Source: a virus
Direction: 5' to 3' (one strand)
Length of the DNA stretch: 43,818 bases
IMG/VR virus record: IMGVR_UViG_3300045257_000068
Coordinates: 1-43,818 of that record
Shown here in pieces: positions 1 through 6,430 of the stretch; the stretch's first letter is position 1, and every line of letters starts with the position of its first letter. The position numbers and the translations under genes are program-made. Below the pieces are notes generated by a model. It was not told where the DNA came from. It did no database searches and saw only the letters and a list, made by a program, of their open reading frames with translations.

Positions 1-113
1 GGGAGCTTGCCCCGTGGTCGCGGTAGCCCAAGCAAAACTTGTCCGGGGCGAAGTCCCGGACGCATTTAAGTCCGGGTACGGGTCCGGGTACGGGGACGGG
101 TCCGGGTACGGGT
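1..113. repeat. Terminal redundancy of the circular assembly (left copy)
   Basis: Bases 1-113 are identical to 43504-43616, an offset of 43503. The left and right ends are therefore the same genomic place and the molecule closes on itself. The identity breaks inside the hexamer repeat, at base 114. The overlap could reflect a circular or circularly permuted genome, which is the headful-packaging expectation for P22-like phages. It could also be an assembler artefact caused by the repeat. Confidence 0.93.
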
Positions 114-712
114 ACGGGTACGGGTCCGGGTACGGGTACGGGTACGGGTCCGGGTACGGGTACGGGTCCGGGTCCGGGTCCGGGTACGGGTACGGGTCCG
201 GGTCCGGGTACGGGGACGGGTCCGGGTACGGGTACGGGTACGGGTCCGGGTACGGGGACGGGGACGGGTCCGGGTACGGGTCCGGGTACGGGGACGGGTC
301 CGGGTACGGGTACGGGTACGGGTCCGGGTACGGGGACGGGGACGGGTCCGGGTACGGGTCCAAAGAATATTGGCTGGCCACTATCGACTACTTCGCGTCG
401 AAGTGGCCAGAAAATTTTAGAGCGCGCCTAGCGGCGCTCCGCAAGCAGGGCGCCGTCCTCGCATTCTGGCGCTCTGACACAAACGGGCAACCGGCAAACA
501 GCGGCGGCAAGATCACACCCGCTGCGCCGGGCGTTGTTCACACCGCACCGGGGCCGTTGCGGATTTGTCAACGCGGCACGCTTCACGCAACAGTCGTTCC
601 GCCGAAATGGAAAGGCGAGCGTTGGTGGATCGTCGCCATGATTGGCGAGGTCGCCTGGGATGATGACAAGTGCGGTGCGCTGACGAGAGAAATCCTGGGT
701 GAGGCCGTTTAG
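14..712 (+). CDS. DUF7666-like protein with N-terminal (Tyr/Ser/Asp-Gly)n repeat domain
   Basis: A 232-residue protein starting at GTG 14; GGGAG at 1-5 gives a well-placed ribosome site. It overlaps the end of the preceding gene, whose stop lies at 24-26 in circular terms. Residues 20-115 are 48 consecutive X-Gly dipeptides with X = Tyr, Ser or Asp, encoded by the hexamer repeat. The C-terminal part (about 116-232) is globular and resembles the small phage/bacterial family I recall as DUF7666: YWLATIDYF, a GPLRIC segment, the GTLHAT core, [10 protein letters not shown] and a final [10 protein letters not shown]. No enzymatic role is known to me. The fixed C-terminal module behind a variable repeat suggests a flexible display or spacer arm, which is inference. 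The family name is from memory. Confidence 0.75.
   Translation: MVAVAQAKLVRGEVPDAFKSGYGSGYGDGSGYGYGYGSGYGYGYGSGYGYGSGSGSGYGYGSGSGYGDGSGYGYGYGSGYGDGDGSGYGSGYGDGSGYGYGYGSGYGDGDGSGYGSKEYWLATIDYFASKWPENFRARLAALRKQGAVLAFWRSDTNGQPANSGGKITPAAPGVVHTAPGPLRICQRGTLHATVVPPKWKGERWWIVAMIGEVAWDDDKCGALTREILGEAV
71..358 (+). repeat. Hexamer minisatellite (TAC/TCC/GAC)GGG x 48
   Basis: Forty-eight uninterrupted 6-base units, each GGG preceded by TAC, TCC or GAC, in frame with the gene at 14-712. The unit order is not random: blocks such as S-Y-Y-Y and S-Y-D-D recur, as expected from expansion of larger multi-unit blocks by slippage or unequal recombination. The copy at the right end of the window has a different unit order. 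Confidence 0.97.
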
Positions 713-760
713 CCTCGCTCGTTCTCTTCTGCTTTCCGTAGGAAAAACAATTAGTTACAC

Positions 761-1030
761 ATGACCGACACTCTTGACCACACCGAGCTAAACGAGTTTC
801 CTGGCCCCGTCACCGAATGGGTGACAGACGCCGAACTCGTCAGGCGGTCGGGCGTGCCGGAAAAGATCATGCGGCGCATCCTGAGAGCGATGGACAGCAA
901 CCCGCGAAGTGGCTTCCCGAAGAAGGATAAGTTTTGGGGGGACAGGCGGCATTGGCCATCAGTGCAAGACTTCTGGAAAGAGGAACAGCGGCGTAAAATA
1001 GCAGCTTCCCCACTCAGGAGGGTTTCATGA
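761..1030 (+). CDS. Small DNA-binding protein, excisionase-like
   Basis: An 89-residue protein ending in an ATGA overlap with the integrase, so the two are translationally coupled. Residues 20-45 (WVTDAELVRRSGVPEKIMRR) read as a helix-turn-helix of the MerR/excisionase type. The rest is basic and includes a W-rich stretch (FWGDRRHWPSVQDFW). Position and size fit a recombination directionality factor controlling the adjacent recombinase. I see no family-level match strong enough to call it Xis, so the role is inferred from context. Confidence 0.6.
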   Translation: MTDTLDHTELNEFPGPVTEWVTDAELVRRSGVPEKIMRRILRAMDSNPRSGFPKKDKFWGDRRHWPSVQDFWKEEQRRKIAASPLRRVS

Positions 1031-2289
1031 CGCCGCCGAAAATCGAAAATGCACCTGGCTTGAAATGGCGACCAATCAAGGCGGGCTGGCAAGCCCTCTG
1101 GCGCGCTCGCAGCGATATTGTCGCGCGTGGCTACGCCTTCAAGTCAATCCGCGTATGGGAGAGCACCGCGACCAACCCGGAGCCGGATGAAATCGCCAAA
1201 CGCTTCATTGCCGAACGTTGTCAAGCAATGCAGGACGACATGCTGATCTGGGCGCGGGGCGGTATCAAGGAAGTCGGCGTTTACGATGGCACATGGGGAA
1301 GCCTGTCCGTCTGCTATCAAACGGACCCCGACAGCACCTATCAAACGAAGCGGTACTCATCCCGCACGCATTACGACACGCTCTGCCGGCGCATCGTGAA
1401 GGATTGCGGGACGATCCGCATTGCCGATACCGACGCTCGCCAGCTCAAGCGTTGGCATGAAAGTTGGTCTGCTGGCGGTCGCGTCTCAATGGGCCACGGC
1501 ATGATTGGGATGCTTCGCACGATCACGACATTCGGCGCGACCATGCTCAAGTGCCCCGACTGCCGCCTGATCCGTTCGGATCTTCGCGACATGCGGGTGA
1601 GGGCTGGCAAGCCCCGCGAAGATCATCTGAGCGCCGAGCAAGCCGCGCTGATCTGCGCTTACGCCCACACCATGACGCATCCCTACCGGCATTCGATGGC
1701 GCTGGCGCAAGCCTGCCAATTCGATGGGACCATGAGGCAGAAGGACATCATCGGTGAATGGGTTCCGATGGATGAACCAGGCCCGCTGAGCGACACGATT
1801 TCCGGCAATGAGAAATGGGTGAGAGGGCTCCGGTTCGAGGAAATCGATCAGAACATGATCTTGCGGCACGTCACCAGCAAGCGCGAAAAGATGCTGACCA
1901 TCGACCTGACGCTATGCCCGATGATCGTCAAAGAACTGGAACTGATGTTCGCGCGGGGCGAGCGATTGCGTCGCGATCACCTTCCGGCATCCGGCCCGGT
2001 GATCGTCAACGAACAAACCGGGATGCCGTGGAAGGCCCCAAACTTCCGGGCGGCTTGGCGTGAGATAGCCCGCGCCTGTGGCATCCCTGACAGCATCAAA
2101 AACATGGATACCCGGTCGGGCGCGATCACCGAAGCCCTGGACGCTGGTGCCTCGATGGACGCGGTTCGCAAGAGTGCGACCCATTCCAATGCGGCGATGA
2201 CGGCCCGCTATTCGAGGGGCGATGCCGAGGCTGTGGCGTCGGTATTGAAACACCGGACAGCGCACCGGAATAAGGGTGAAAACAAGTGA
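1027..2289 (+). CDS. int: Tyrosine recombinase / integrase
   Basis: A 420-residue protein with a strong AGGAGGG ribosome site at 1016-1022. The N-terminal half (about 1-195) matches the arm- and core-binding layout; the catalytic domain is about 200-410. Catalytic candidates are Arg237 (DGTMRQKD), Lys285 (HVTSKR), Arg363 (MDTRSGA), His386 (ATHSNAAM) and Tyr395 (TARYSR). The usual box II HxxR motif reads MxxR, so the first histidine is replaced by Met360, a substitution tolerated in some family members. It would integrate and excise the phage genome. It sits in the rightward arm that starts at the operator-controlled promoter near 39500. Confidence 0.88.
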   Translation: MTPPKIENAPGLKWRPIKAGWQALWRARSDIVARGYAFKSIRVWESTATNPEPDEIAKRFIAERCQAMQDDMLIWARGGIKEVGVYDGTWGSLSVCYQTDPDSTYQTKRYSSRTHYDTLCRRIVKDCGTIRIADTDARQLKRWHESWSAGGRVSMGHGMIGMLRTITTFGATMLKCPDCRLIRSDLRDMRVRAGKPREDHLSAEQAALICAYAHTMTHPYRHSMALAQACQFDGTMRQKDIIGEWVPMDEPGPLSDTISGNEKWVRGLRFEEIDQNMILRHVTSKREKMLTIDLTLCPMIVKELELMFARGERLRRDHLPASGPVIVNEQTGMPWKAPNFRAAWREIARACGIPDSIKNMDTRSGAITEALDAGASMDAVRKSATHSNAAMTARYSRGDAEAVASVLKHRTAHRNKGENK

Positions 2290-2437
2290 CGAACACGATG
2301 GGGCACGGAAGGGCACACCCACTATGAAATATCTACAGAATCCGTGTGTGTGCGTTGATTAACGGTTAACAGCCGATCTAGTCGGATCAATGGGTTAGGG
2401 CCCAAAGGTGCGGCGGATCGCGGCAGGGAGCGGTGAA
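2290..2437. other. Intergenic region behind the integrase; possible attP neighbourhood
   Basis: This 148-base gap follows the integrase stop and is the commonest place for attP in such layouts. It holds the small dyads GTTAAC (with TTAACGGTTAAC around it) and CCGA-TCTAG-TCGG, and a nearby repeat of GGGCAC (two copies in 2299-2315). No tRNA 3' end is recognisable, so I cannot place a core site. A host junction sequence is needed to define attP. Confidence 0.25.
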
Positions 2438-2671
2438 ATGGACGCGGTTGAGATCAGGCGTAACCCTGACGGGTCGATTGACGAGATCGTAGCCAAGGCC
2501 GCGAATCTCCACGTCGAGCAGATGAGCAACGATAGCTGGTTCATGGGGCTCGACATGCCGGATGGAAGCTACTGGCAGTTTTGGTTCGGATCGAAGAACC
2601 GGAAATCGCACGTCGAGTTTCGACACGCCGAAATGACGCCGGCCGCAGTAATCGCCAGCAAGGGAGCGTGA
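2438..2671 (+). CDS. Hypothetical protein, 77 aa
   Basis: I chose ATG 2438 over the upstream in-frame start because GGAGCGG lies just ahead and the sequence after it (MDAVEIRRNPDGSIDEIVA) reads as a natural N-terminus. It is a small acidic protein with a W-rich middle (WFMGLDMPDGSYWQFWFG) suggestive of a compact beta fold. Proteins of this appearance are common in phage accessory arms; function unknown. Confidence 0.7.
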   Translation: MDAVEIRRNPDGSIDEIVAKAANLHVEQMSNDSWFMGLDMPDGSYWQFWFGSKNRKSHVEFRHAEMTPAAVIASKGA

Positions 2672-2675
2672 CGAA

Positions 2676-2819
2676 ATGACTATCGGGGCCGGAATCGCAA
2701 TCGCGGGAATATGGGGCTTTGTCGGTGCCTGTGCGCTTAGCCGAACCGTCACTGGCGTTGGGATGGGGATGGCAATGGCCGTCGCGATCATAGCAACGAC
2801 AGTCGTGGCAATGCACTAA
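2676..2819 (+). CDS. Small membrane protein, 47 aa
   Basis: ATG 2676 lies four bases after the previous stop. The 47 residues are almost wholly hydrophobic: one segment at about 3-20 and a second at about 27-45, rich in Gly, Ala, Ile and Val, with one Ser-Arg-Thr turn between. It reads as a two-helix membrane peptide. Function unknown. Confidence 0.55.
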   Translation: MTIGAGIAIAGIWGFVGACALSRTVTGVGMGMAMAVAIIATTVVAMH

Positions 2820-2835
2820 TCGCAAGAGAACGCAG

Positions 2836-3042
2836 ATGACAACAATTTTGGTTTGGTACTTTCTATCCGGCCACAGCACAGCCGCCGTGATTGGGCCGTT
2901 TCAAACCCAGGAACAATGCCAGCGGTTGAGCAAGCAGAATTACGATCTCACTTGGAATAGAAGCAGTGAATGCTGGCAAGCGCCCTTGGCGATAGTTCGC
3001 CCGCCCGTCGAGGAATGCCGGGCGAAGGGCGGCTGTGATTAG
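2836..3042 (+). CDS. Hypothetical exported or membrane-anchored protein, 68 aa
   Basis: The N-terminus (MTTILVWYFLSGHSTAAV) is a short hydrophobic stretch that could act as a signal or anchor. The remainder has four cysteines (QCQRL, SECWQ, EECRA and the C-terminal GGCD), which would suit disulphides outside the cytoplasm. It lies in the run of small genes leading to the SPFH gene. Family unknown. Confidence 0.6.
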   Translation: MTTILVWYFLSGHSTAAVIGPFQTQEQCQRLSKQNYDLTWNRSSECWQAPLAIVRPPVEECRAKGGCD

Positions 3043-3080
3043 AGCTAGGCGTTCATGGCGAGAAAACGAGGATAAATCAA

Positions 3081-3188
3081 ATGGTTATGCTTGAAATCAT
3101 TGGCGGCGTGATCGTTCTCGGGCTGATCGCGCTGGGACTAAAAACTTACCTGTCCGAAACAGCAACTCCGAAGGGGAAGAAGAAATGA
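3081..3188 (+). CDS. Single-pass membrane peptide, 35 aa, coupled to the SPFH gene
   Basis: ATG 3081 has GAGGATAA upstream, and the stop overlaps the SPFH start as ATGA (3185-3188). Residues 4-22 form one transmembrane helix (IIGGVIVLGLIALGL core) followed by a lysine-rich tail (KGKKK), predicting a cytoplasmic C-terminus. The tight coupling suggests a partner of the SPFH protein; that is inference. Confidence 0.6.
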   Translation: MVMLEIIGGVIVLGLIALGLKTYLSETATPKGKKK

Positions 3189-4045
3189 AGGGCATTATCG
3201 CATCTGTCATCGGCGGCTTCGCATTCCTGCTTGGCCTCACCGTTATTTTCGGTAGCTGGTACACGGTCGATCAAACCGAGCGCGGCGTTCTACTCCGCAA
3301 CGGCGCGGTGATCGGCACGGCACAGCCCGGCCTCGGCTTCAAAATGCCGATGGTTGACGGCGTGGAAAAAATCAGCGTCCGCACCGCAACGTGGGCCTGG
3401 GATAAAATGAACTCCTATAGCTACGACCAGCAGCCCGCCGATCTTAAGATCAGCGTCACGTTGCGCGCCTCACCCGAGAGAGTGGCCGACCTTTACGCCC
3501 GCTTTGGCAGTCTCAAGGCGGCGGTCGAGCAAGTCGTCAGCCCCATCGTCAACCAACAGGTCAAGGTGGTGTTTGGGCGCTATACCGCCGTCCGCGCCAT
3601 CCAAGAGCGCGGCTTGCTCAATGGGGCCATCAAGGATGCCATAACGGCGGCCCTGCAACACGATCAGATGATCGTGGTCGAGAGCGTACAGGTGGAAAAT
3701 ATCGAGTTCAGCCACGCCTATCTACAAAGCATCGAACAACGGATGCTGGCCGAGGTCGAGGTTCAGAAGCTCCAGCAGAACGCCGAGCGCGAGAAGGTGC
3801 AGGCGCAGATCGTCGTCACGAAGGCGACGGCAGAGGCAAACGCCATCCGCCAGCGGGCGCAAGCCGAGTCCGAGGCCATCACCCTCCGGGGCAACGCCGA
3901 GGCTACGGCCATCAGTGCGCGTGGCAAGGCGCTGGGTGACAACCCGCACCTAGTTACGCTGGTGCAGGCCGAAAAATGGAACGGCGTTCTTCCGGTGACG
4001 ATGATCCCCGGCGGCGCGCTCCCCATGATCGCTCTGGGCAAGTAG
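3185..4045 (+). CDS. SPFH / band 7 (prohibitin-like) membrane protein
   Basis: A 286-residue protein starting at ATG 3185 behind AAGGGGAAG. Residues 4-25 are a transmembrane helix, about 28-175 the SPFH domain (VDQTERGVLLRNG, PGLGFKMPMVDGVEKI), and about 185-240 an Ala/Glu/Arg coiled coil (KATAEANAIRQRAQAESEA). The family forms large ring or cage scaffolds at membranes and, as HflK/HflC, modulates FtsH proteolysis. The role in a phage is not established. Possibilities are control of host protease activity, as HflKC affects lambda lysogeny, or membrane exclusion of other phages. Confidence 0.9.
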   Translation: MKGIIASVIGGFAFLLGLTVIFGSWYTVDQTERGVLLRNGAVIGTAQPGLGFKMPMVDGVEKISVRTATWAWDKMNSYSYDQQPADLKISVTLRASPERVADLYARFGSLKAAVEQVVSPIVNQQVKVVFGRYTAVRAIQERGLLNGAIKDAITAALQHDQMIVVESVQVENIEFSHAYLQSIEQRMLAEVEVQKLQQNAEREKVQAQIVVTKATAEANAIRQRAQAESEAITLRGNAEATAISARGKALGDNPHLVTLVQAEKWNGVLPVTMIPGGALPMIALGK

Positions 4046-4054
4046 GAGATAGCC

Positions 4055-4429
4055 ATGACACGCTGCGAAAATTGCTCACATGAATTTCACAACGTCATGC
4101 TGCGGCAGGATTGCCCGAAATGCGGGCGGTCTCTGAAACACCCGGAGCGAAAGCCTGATGATGGGCCAGACCTAGCCGGCTTTGCTATTGGCTATGCCAC
4201 CGGCATTCCGGTGAGCCCGTCCAGCGGCATCAGCGGCGCGGCCCTTCTCGGAGCCGCCATGCACTCTTCGGAGCACTCGCACTCGGCCCCGGACCCAACT
4301 CCCGCGCCGGACTATTCGCCGCCCGCTAGCGATCCATCGCCATCGAGCAGTAGCGGCCCGTCGTCTGATTACAGCGGGGGCGGATCATCTGACTATTCAG
4401 GCGGCGGATCGTCCACCTCGTCTGAATGA
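4055..4429 (+). CDS. Zinc-ribbon protein with Ser/Pro/Gly-rich tail
   Basis: A 124-residue protein, ATG 4055 behind TAGGAGATAG, nine bases after the SPFH stop. Residues 4-24 hold two CxxC knuckles (CENC and CPKC), a zinc ribbon. The middle (about 40-70) is Gly/Ala-rich and mildly hydrophobic. The tail is low complexity, with DYSGGGSS twice. Similar zinc-ribbon plus disordered-tail proteins often accompany membrane scaffold proteins; here the association is by position only. Confidence 0.7.
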   Translation: MTRCENCSHEFHNVMLRQDCPKCGRSLKHPERKPDDGPDLAGFAIGYATGIPVSPSSGISGAALLGAAMHSSEHSHSAPDPTPAPDYSPPASDPSPSSSSGPSSDYSGGGSSDYSGGGSSTSSE

Positions 4430-4483
4430 CGCGCGTTCTCTTGGCGTTAAGGCGTTGGCCGAAATTGGGATTTTAGGAAACTG

Positions 4484-5212
4484 ATGAATGTCCTCGACCT
4501 TTTCAGCGGGATCGGCGGGTTCAGCCTCGGGCTCGAAAGGGCGGGCTTCAAAACAGTCGCGTTCTGCGAAGCTGGAGCATTCCAAAGAGCTGTCCTCCGG
4601 AAGCACTGGCCAGACGTCAAAATCTACGAAGATATTAGAAATCTATCGTCTCAACACCTCACAGCAGATGGAATTTCCGTTGATGCCATCTGTGGCGGCT
4701 TCCCCTGTCAAGACATCAGCCTTGCAGGCGCTGGGGCAGGCATCGAGGGCTCCCGATCAGGACTGTGGGGCGACTACGCTAGACTTGTTGGCGAATTACG
4801 ACCCAGCTACGTCATCGTGGAGAACGTCTCAGCTCTGCTTGGACGGGGCCTTGGCCGAGTTCTCGGAGACTTGGCCGCGGTCGGGTATGACGCAGAATGG
4901 CACTGCATACCAGCTTGCTACGTTGGGGCCTGGCACGAACGGGACCGAGTGTGGATAGTTGCCTACCCCCAGAGCGTCAACGCGGGGGGCGCCCCTAGAC
5001 CGATACTACGGCAGCATCACCTATCGCTCGAACTTGGAAGAGGCTTTGCGCGATGGCCCGGACGATCCAATTTACCAAAGTCCAGATTTCGTAGAGATGA
5101 TGATGGGCTTCCCCGAAAATTGGACAGAAACGTCGCCCTTGGCAACGCCGTTGTGCCGCAAATTCCCGAAATCATCGGGCGAGCAATCATGAATGCAACT
5201 AATAATTTTTGA
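4484..5212 (+). CDS. dcm: DNA (cytosine-5) methyltransferase, compact phage form
   Basis: A 242-residue C5 methyltransferase with motif I DLFSGIGG (5-12), motif IV GGFPCQDIS (catalytic Cys75), motif VI ENV (113-115), motif VIII RDRVWIVA (153-160) and motif X LGNAVVPQI (219-227). It methylates cytosine in DNA using SAM; in a phage this usually evades host restriction. Only about 45 residues lie between motifs VIII and IX, so the target-recognition region is unusually short against the 330-470 residues of typical family members. ATG 4484 and ATG 4488 share the AGGAAA site at 4475-4480. The +1 frame is open across almost the whole gene. No restriction endonuclease is adjacent. Confidence 0.92.
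   Translation: MNVLDLFSGIGGFSLGLERAGFKTVAFCEAGAFQRAVLRKHWPDVKIYEDIRNLSSQHLTADGISVDAICGGFPCQDISLAGAGAGIEGSRSGLWGDYARLVGELRPSYVIVENVSALLGRGLGRVLGDLAAVGYDAEWHCIPACYVGAWHERDRVWIVAYPQSVNAGGAPRPILRQHHLSLELGRGFARWPGRSNLPKSRFRRDDDGLPRKLDRNVALGNAVVPQIPEIIGRAIMNATNNF
4488..4958 (+). CDS. Overprinted ORF in the +1 frame of the methyltransferase gene
   Basis: This 156-codon frame starts at ATG 4488, four bases after the methyltransferase start (ATGAATG), with its own usable spacing to AGGAAA. Its product has a segment I recognise from phage hypothetical proteins: ASPVKTSALQALG, SSWRTSQLCLDG, FSETWPRSGM and NGTAYQLATL. The amber codon TAG 4956-4958 falls where relatives read GLWPTP. In the methyltransferase frame the same bases encode VWIVAYP; ATT in place of ATA there would keep Ile and remove the stop. 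Family recall is from memory. Whether it is translated is unknown. Confidence 0.45.
   Translation: MSSTFSAGSAGSASGSKGRASKQSRSAKLEHSKELSSGSTGQTSKSTKILEIYRLNTSQQMEFPLMPSVAASPVKTSALQALGQASRAPDQDCGATTLDLLANYDPATSSWRTSQLCLDGALAEFSETWPRSGMTQNGTAYQLATLGPGTNGTECG
4959..5192 (+). pseudogene. Continuation of the overprinted +1 frame after the amber codon
   Basis: Directly after TAG 4956-4958 the same frame stays open for 77 codons and again carries family-like motifs: PTPRAST, a VEMMMGFPENWTE segment matching the common WVEWLMGFPxGWT pattern, and a KFPKSSGEQS end. The methyltransferase frame here encodes DDDGLPRKLDRN and LGNAVVPQI, also conserved. It could be reached by amber readthrough, by initiation at TTG 4959, or not at all. 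One stop in about 235 codons is few for a non-coding frame, though not decisive alone. Confidence 0.4.
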
Positions 5213-5235
5213 CGCCTTAAGGAGAGGACAGGGCA

Positions 5236-5415
5236 ATGGAAGAAAATAAGCCGGAAGCTGAGCCTAAAGCAGTTCTGCTGTCTGCCTTCAACGGCATAGA
5301 GATTTGGGAAAATCCACGGCTATCGCCACGGTGTATTGAACTTCGCGACCCGAGCGGAAAAGTGCTTGGTACCATCATCAACATCGGGCGCGTCGATATT
5401 GGCCGGCGACCTTAA
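5236..5415 (+). CDS. Hypothetical protein, 59 aa
   Basis: ATG 5236 follows GGAGAGGACAGGG, a clear ribosome site. The 59-residue product starts acidic (MEENKPEAEP) and ends with a short beta-like segment (CIELRDPSGKVLGTIINIG). It lies between the methyltransferase gene and another small ORF. No family recognised. Confidence 0.6.
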   Translation: MEENKPEAEPKAVLLSAFNGIEIWENPRLSPRCIELRDPSGKVLGTIINIGRVDIGRRP

Positions 5416-5438
5416 ATTTCCAACAACGAGCCCGAAAC

Positions 5439-5624
5439 ATGGACCTAACAATCTCTGAAATGCTGCGGATGAACGCTCGCCGCAAATCCGAGCTCGACGC
5501 GGACAAGGCGTTGCTTACTAGGGCGGCCGACGAAATCGACCGACTGACCAACGCGCTGAATAAATCCGCGTCGAAAAGCAAAGCTACCTCAGAACCATAC
5601 GGCAAGACCGAGCGCGGTGAATGA
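5439..5624 (+). CDS. Small coiled-coil protein, 61 aa
   Basis: The product (MDLTISEMLRMNARRKSELD, then LLTRAADEIDRLTNALNKSA) is a single amphipathic helix with heptad spacing. Proteins with the AADEIDRL segment are common in alphaproteobacterial phages, and the gene at 6532 carries a related SEAADEIERLRAAL. The ribosome site is weak. Function unknown. Confidence 0.55.
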   Translation: MDLTISEMLRMNARRKSELDADKALLTRAADEIDRLTNALNKSASKSKATSEPYGKTERGE

Positions 5625-5660
5625 AAGCTGCATTAATGCACCAGAAGCGTGGAGGACTAA

Positions 5661-5834
5661 ATGGGTTTCGGATCGGCGGGGAGTGGAAGGCGCAAGCCGG
5701 TAACGACCACCAGCACGGCTGTAATGGACGTGTCCCTGCTCTCAGCGGCTAGCGGCGAAGTCCGATCCAACGCCATGACGGCTGGCGCAAACTGCCGTCA
5801 CCAATTTACGAGACAGGCGGTTGTGCGCCCTTAA
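5661..5834 (+). CDS. Hypothetical protein, 57 aa
   Basis: Supported mainly by the excellent GGAGGA at 5651-5656 ahead of ATG 5661. The product is Ser/Thr/Ala-rich without a recognisable domain. Its stop TAA overlaps ATG 5834 in the next frame. An alternative ORF begins at ATG 5636 in another frame but lacks a ribosome site. Confidence 0.4.
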   Translation: MGFGSAGSGRRKPVTTTSTAVMDVSLLSAASGEVRSNAMTAGANCRHQFTRQAVVRP

Positions 5835-5848
5835 TGGAGTCGCGACCA

Positions 5849-6046
5849 ATGACATTCACGTTTGACCAACTCAGCCAGATTGCCAAAGAGCGCAGGGAGT
5901 GGGCCGTACAAGCCCGCGAGAAAGACCTGCACGGCTCGGCAAAGGAATGGGAATTAACAGCGGCTTTAGCCGAAGAATTGATGGCAAGCCGCGAGCAGTT
6001 TGGGGCCGTGGCAGATAGCCGATTTTTGACGCCTAAACCGCGTTAA
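5849..6046 (+). CDS. Hypothetical helical protein, 65 aa
   Basis: I prefer ATG 5849 (MTFTFDQLSQIAKERREWAV) because GGAG at 5836-5839 is well spaced; ATG 5834 overlaps the previous stop and could be used by coupling. The product is largely helical and charged, with a KEWELTAALAEELMASREQF stretch. No family recognised. Confidence 0.6.
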   Translation: MTFTFDQLSQIAKERREWAVQAREKDLHGSAKEWELTAALAEELMASREQFGAVADSRFLTPKPR

Positions 6047-6069
6047 CCGCCGCCAACCGCAGGGAAAAT

Positions 6070-6231
6070 ATGCGCCTGATCGACCGAGATAAGGTTTGGG
6101 CATCATTCGTGATGCACTATTGGGACAGCGTTCAGAAGGACCGCGACCTGATCCTGTGCCACGTCGAGGCAGTTCTCAGAACGGCCAAAGATGAAACGCT
6201 GGCGGATGACGATCTGCGGAAGGGTGACTGA
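6070..6231 (+). CDS. Hypothetical protein, 53 aa
   Basis: ATG 6070 behind AGGGAAA. The product is a compact charged, probably helical protein (MRLIDRDKVWASFVMHYWDS ... LADDDLRKGD). It ends two bases before the start of the next gene, so the two are likely co-translated. Function unknown. Confidence 0.5.
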   Translation: MRLIDRDKVWASFVMHYWDSVQKDRDLILCHVEAVLRTAKDETLADDDLRKGD

Positions 6232-6232
6232 A

Positions 6233-6406
6233 ATGGGCTACAGCGACCTGCCGCCGATGTGGGTGCTAGACTTCTTCCACTGGCTTGTGATCGTTGCGCT
6301 ATTCGGGCCATTCGTTCTGGGGATACTCCTAGTGACGATGGGGTTCGTTGGTGATTGCCTCAACCGTAGCCCACGTTGCTCGTCATGTGGTAGGCCGTGG
6401 CACTGA
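6233..6406 (+). CDS. Small membrane protein with C-terminal Cys pair, 57 aa
   Basis: ATG 6233 is preceded by GGAAGGGTG and lies two bases after the previous stop, so I prefer it over the in-frame ATG at 6191. Residues 11-38 form one or two closely spaced membrane segments (FFHWLVIVALFGPFVLGILL). The tail SPRCSSCGRPWH holds a CxxC pair followed by His, a possible metal site. Function unknown. Confidence 0.55.
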   Translation: MGYSDLPPMWVLDFFHWLVIVALFGPFVLGILLVTMGFVGDCLNRSPRCSSCGRPWH

Positions 6407-6430
6407 TGGCTAGTTTTCGCGGAGGCTCAA

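Noticed and set aside
71-358. Telomere-like, packaging-site or diversity-generating-retroelement reading of the repeat
   Set aside because: The tract is in frame with a gene, no reverse transcriptase or template repeat was seen, and the sequence closes as a circle rather than at free ends.
39-431. Second open frame (Gly-Thr-Gly-Pro repeats) through the hexamer tract
   Set aside because: The hexamer contains no stop in any forward frame, so openness carries no information, and the frame ends soon after the tract.
2290-2437. tRNA fragment or clear attP core behind the integrase
   Set aside because: No T-loop or acceptor-like sequence was seen; only short dyads, so no core can be claimed.
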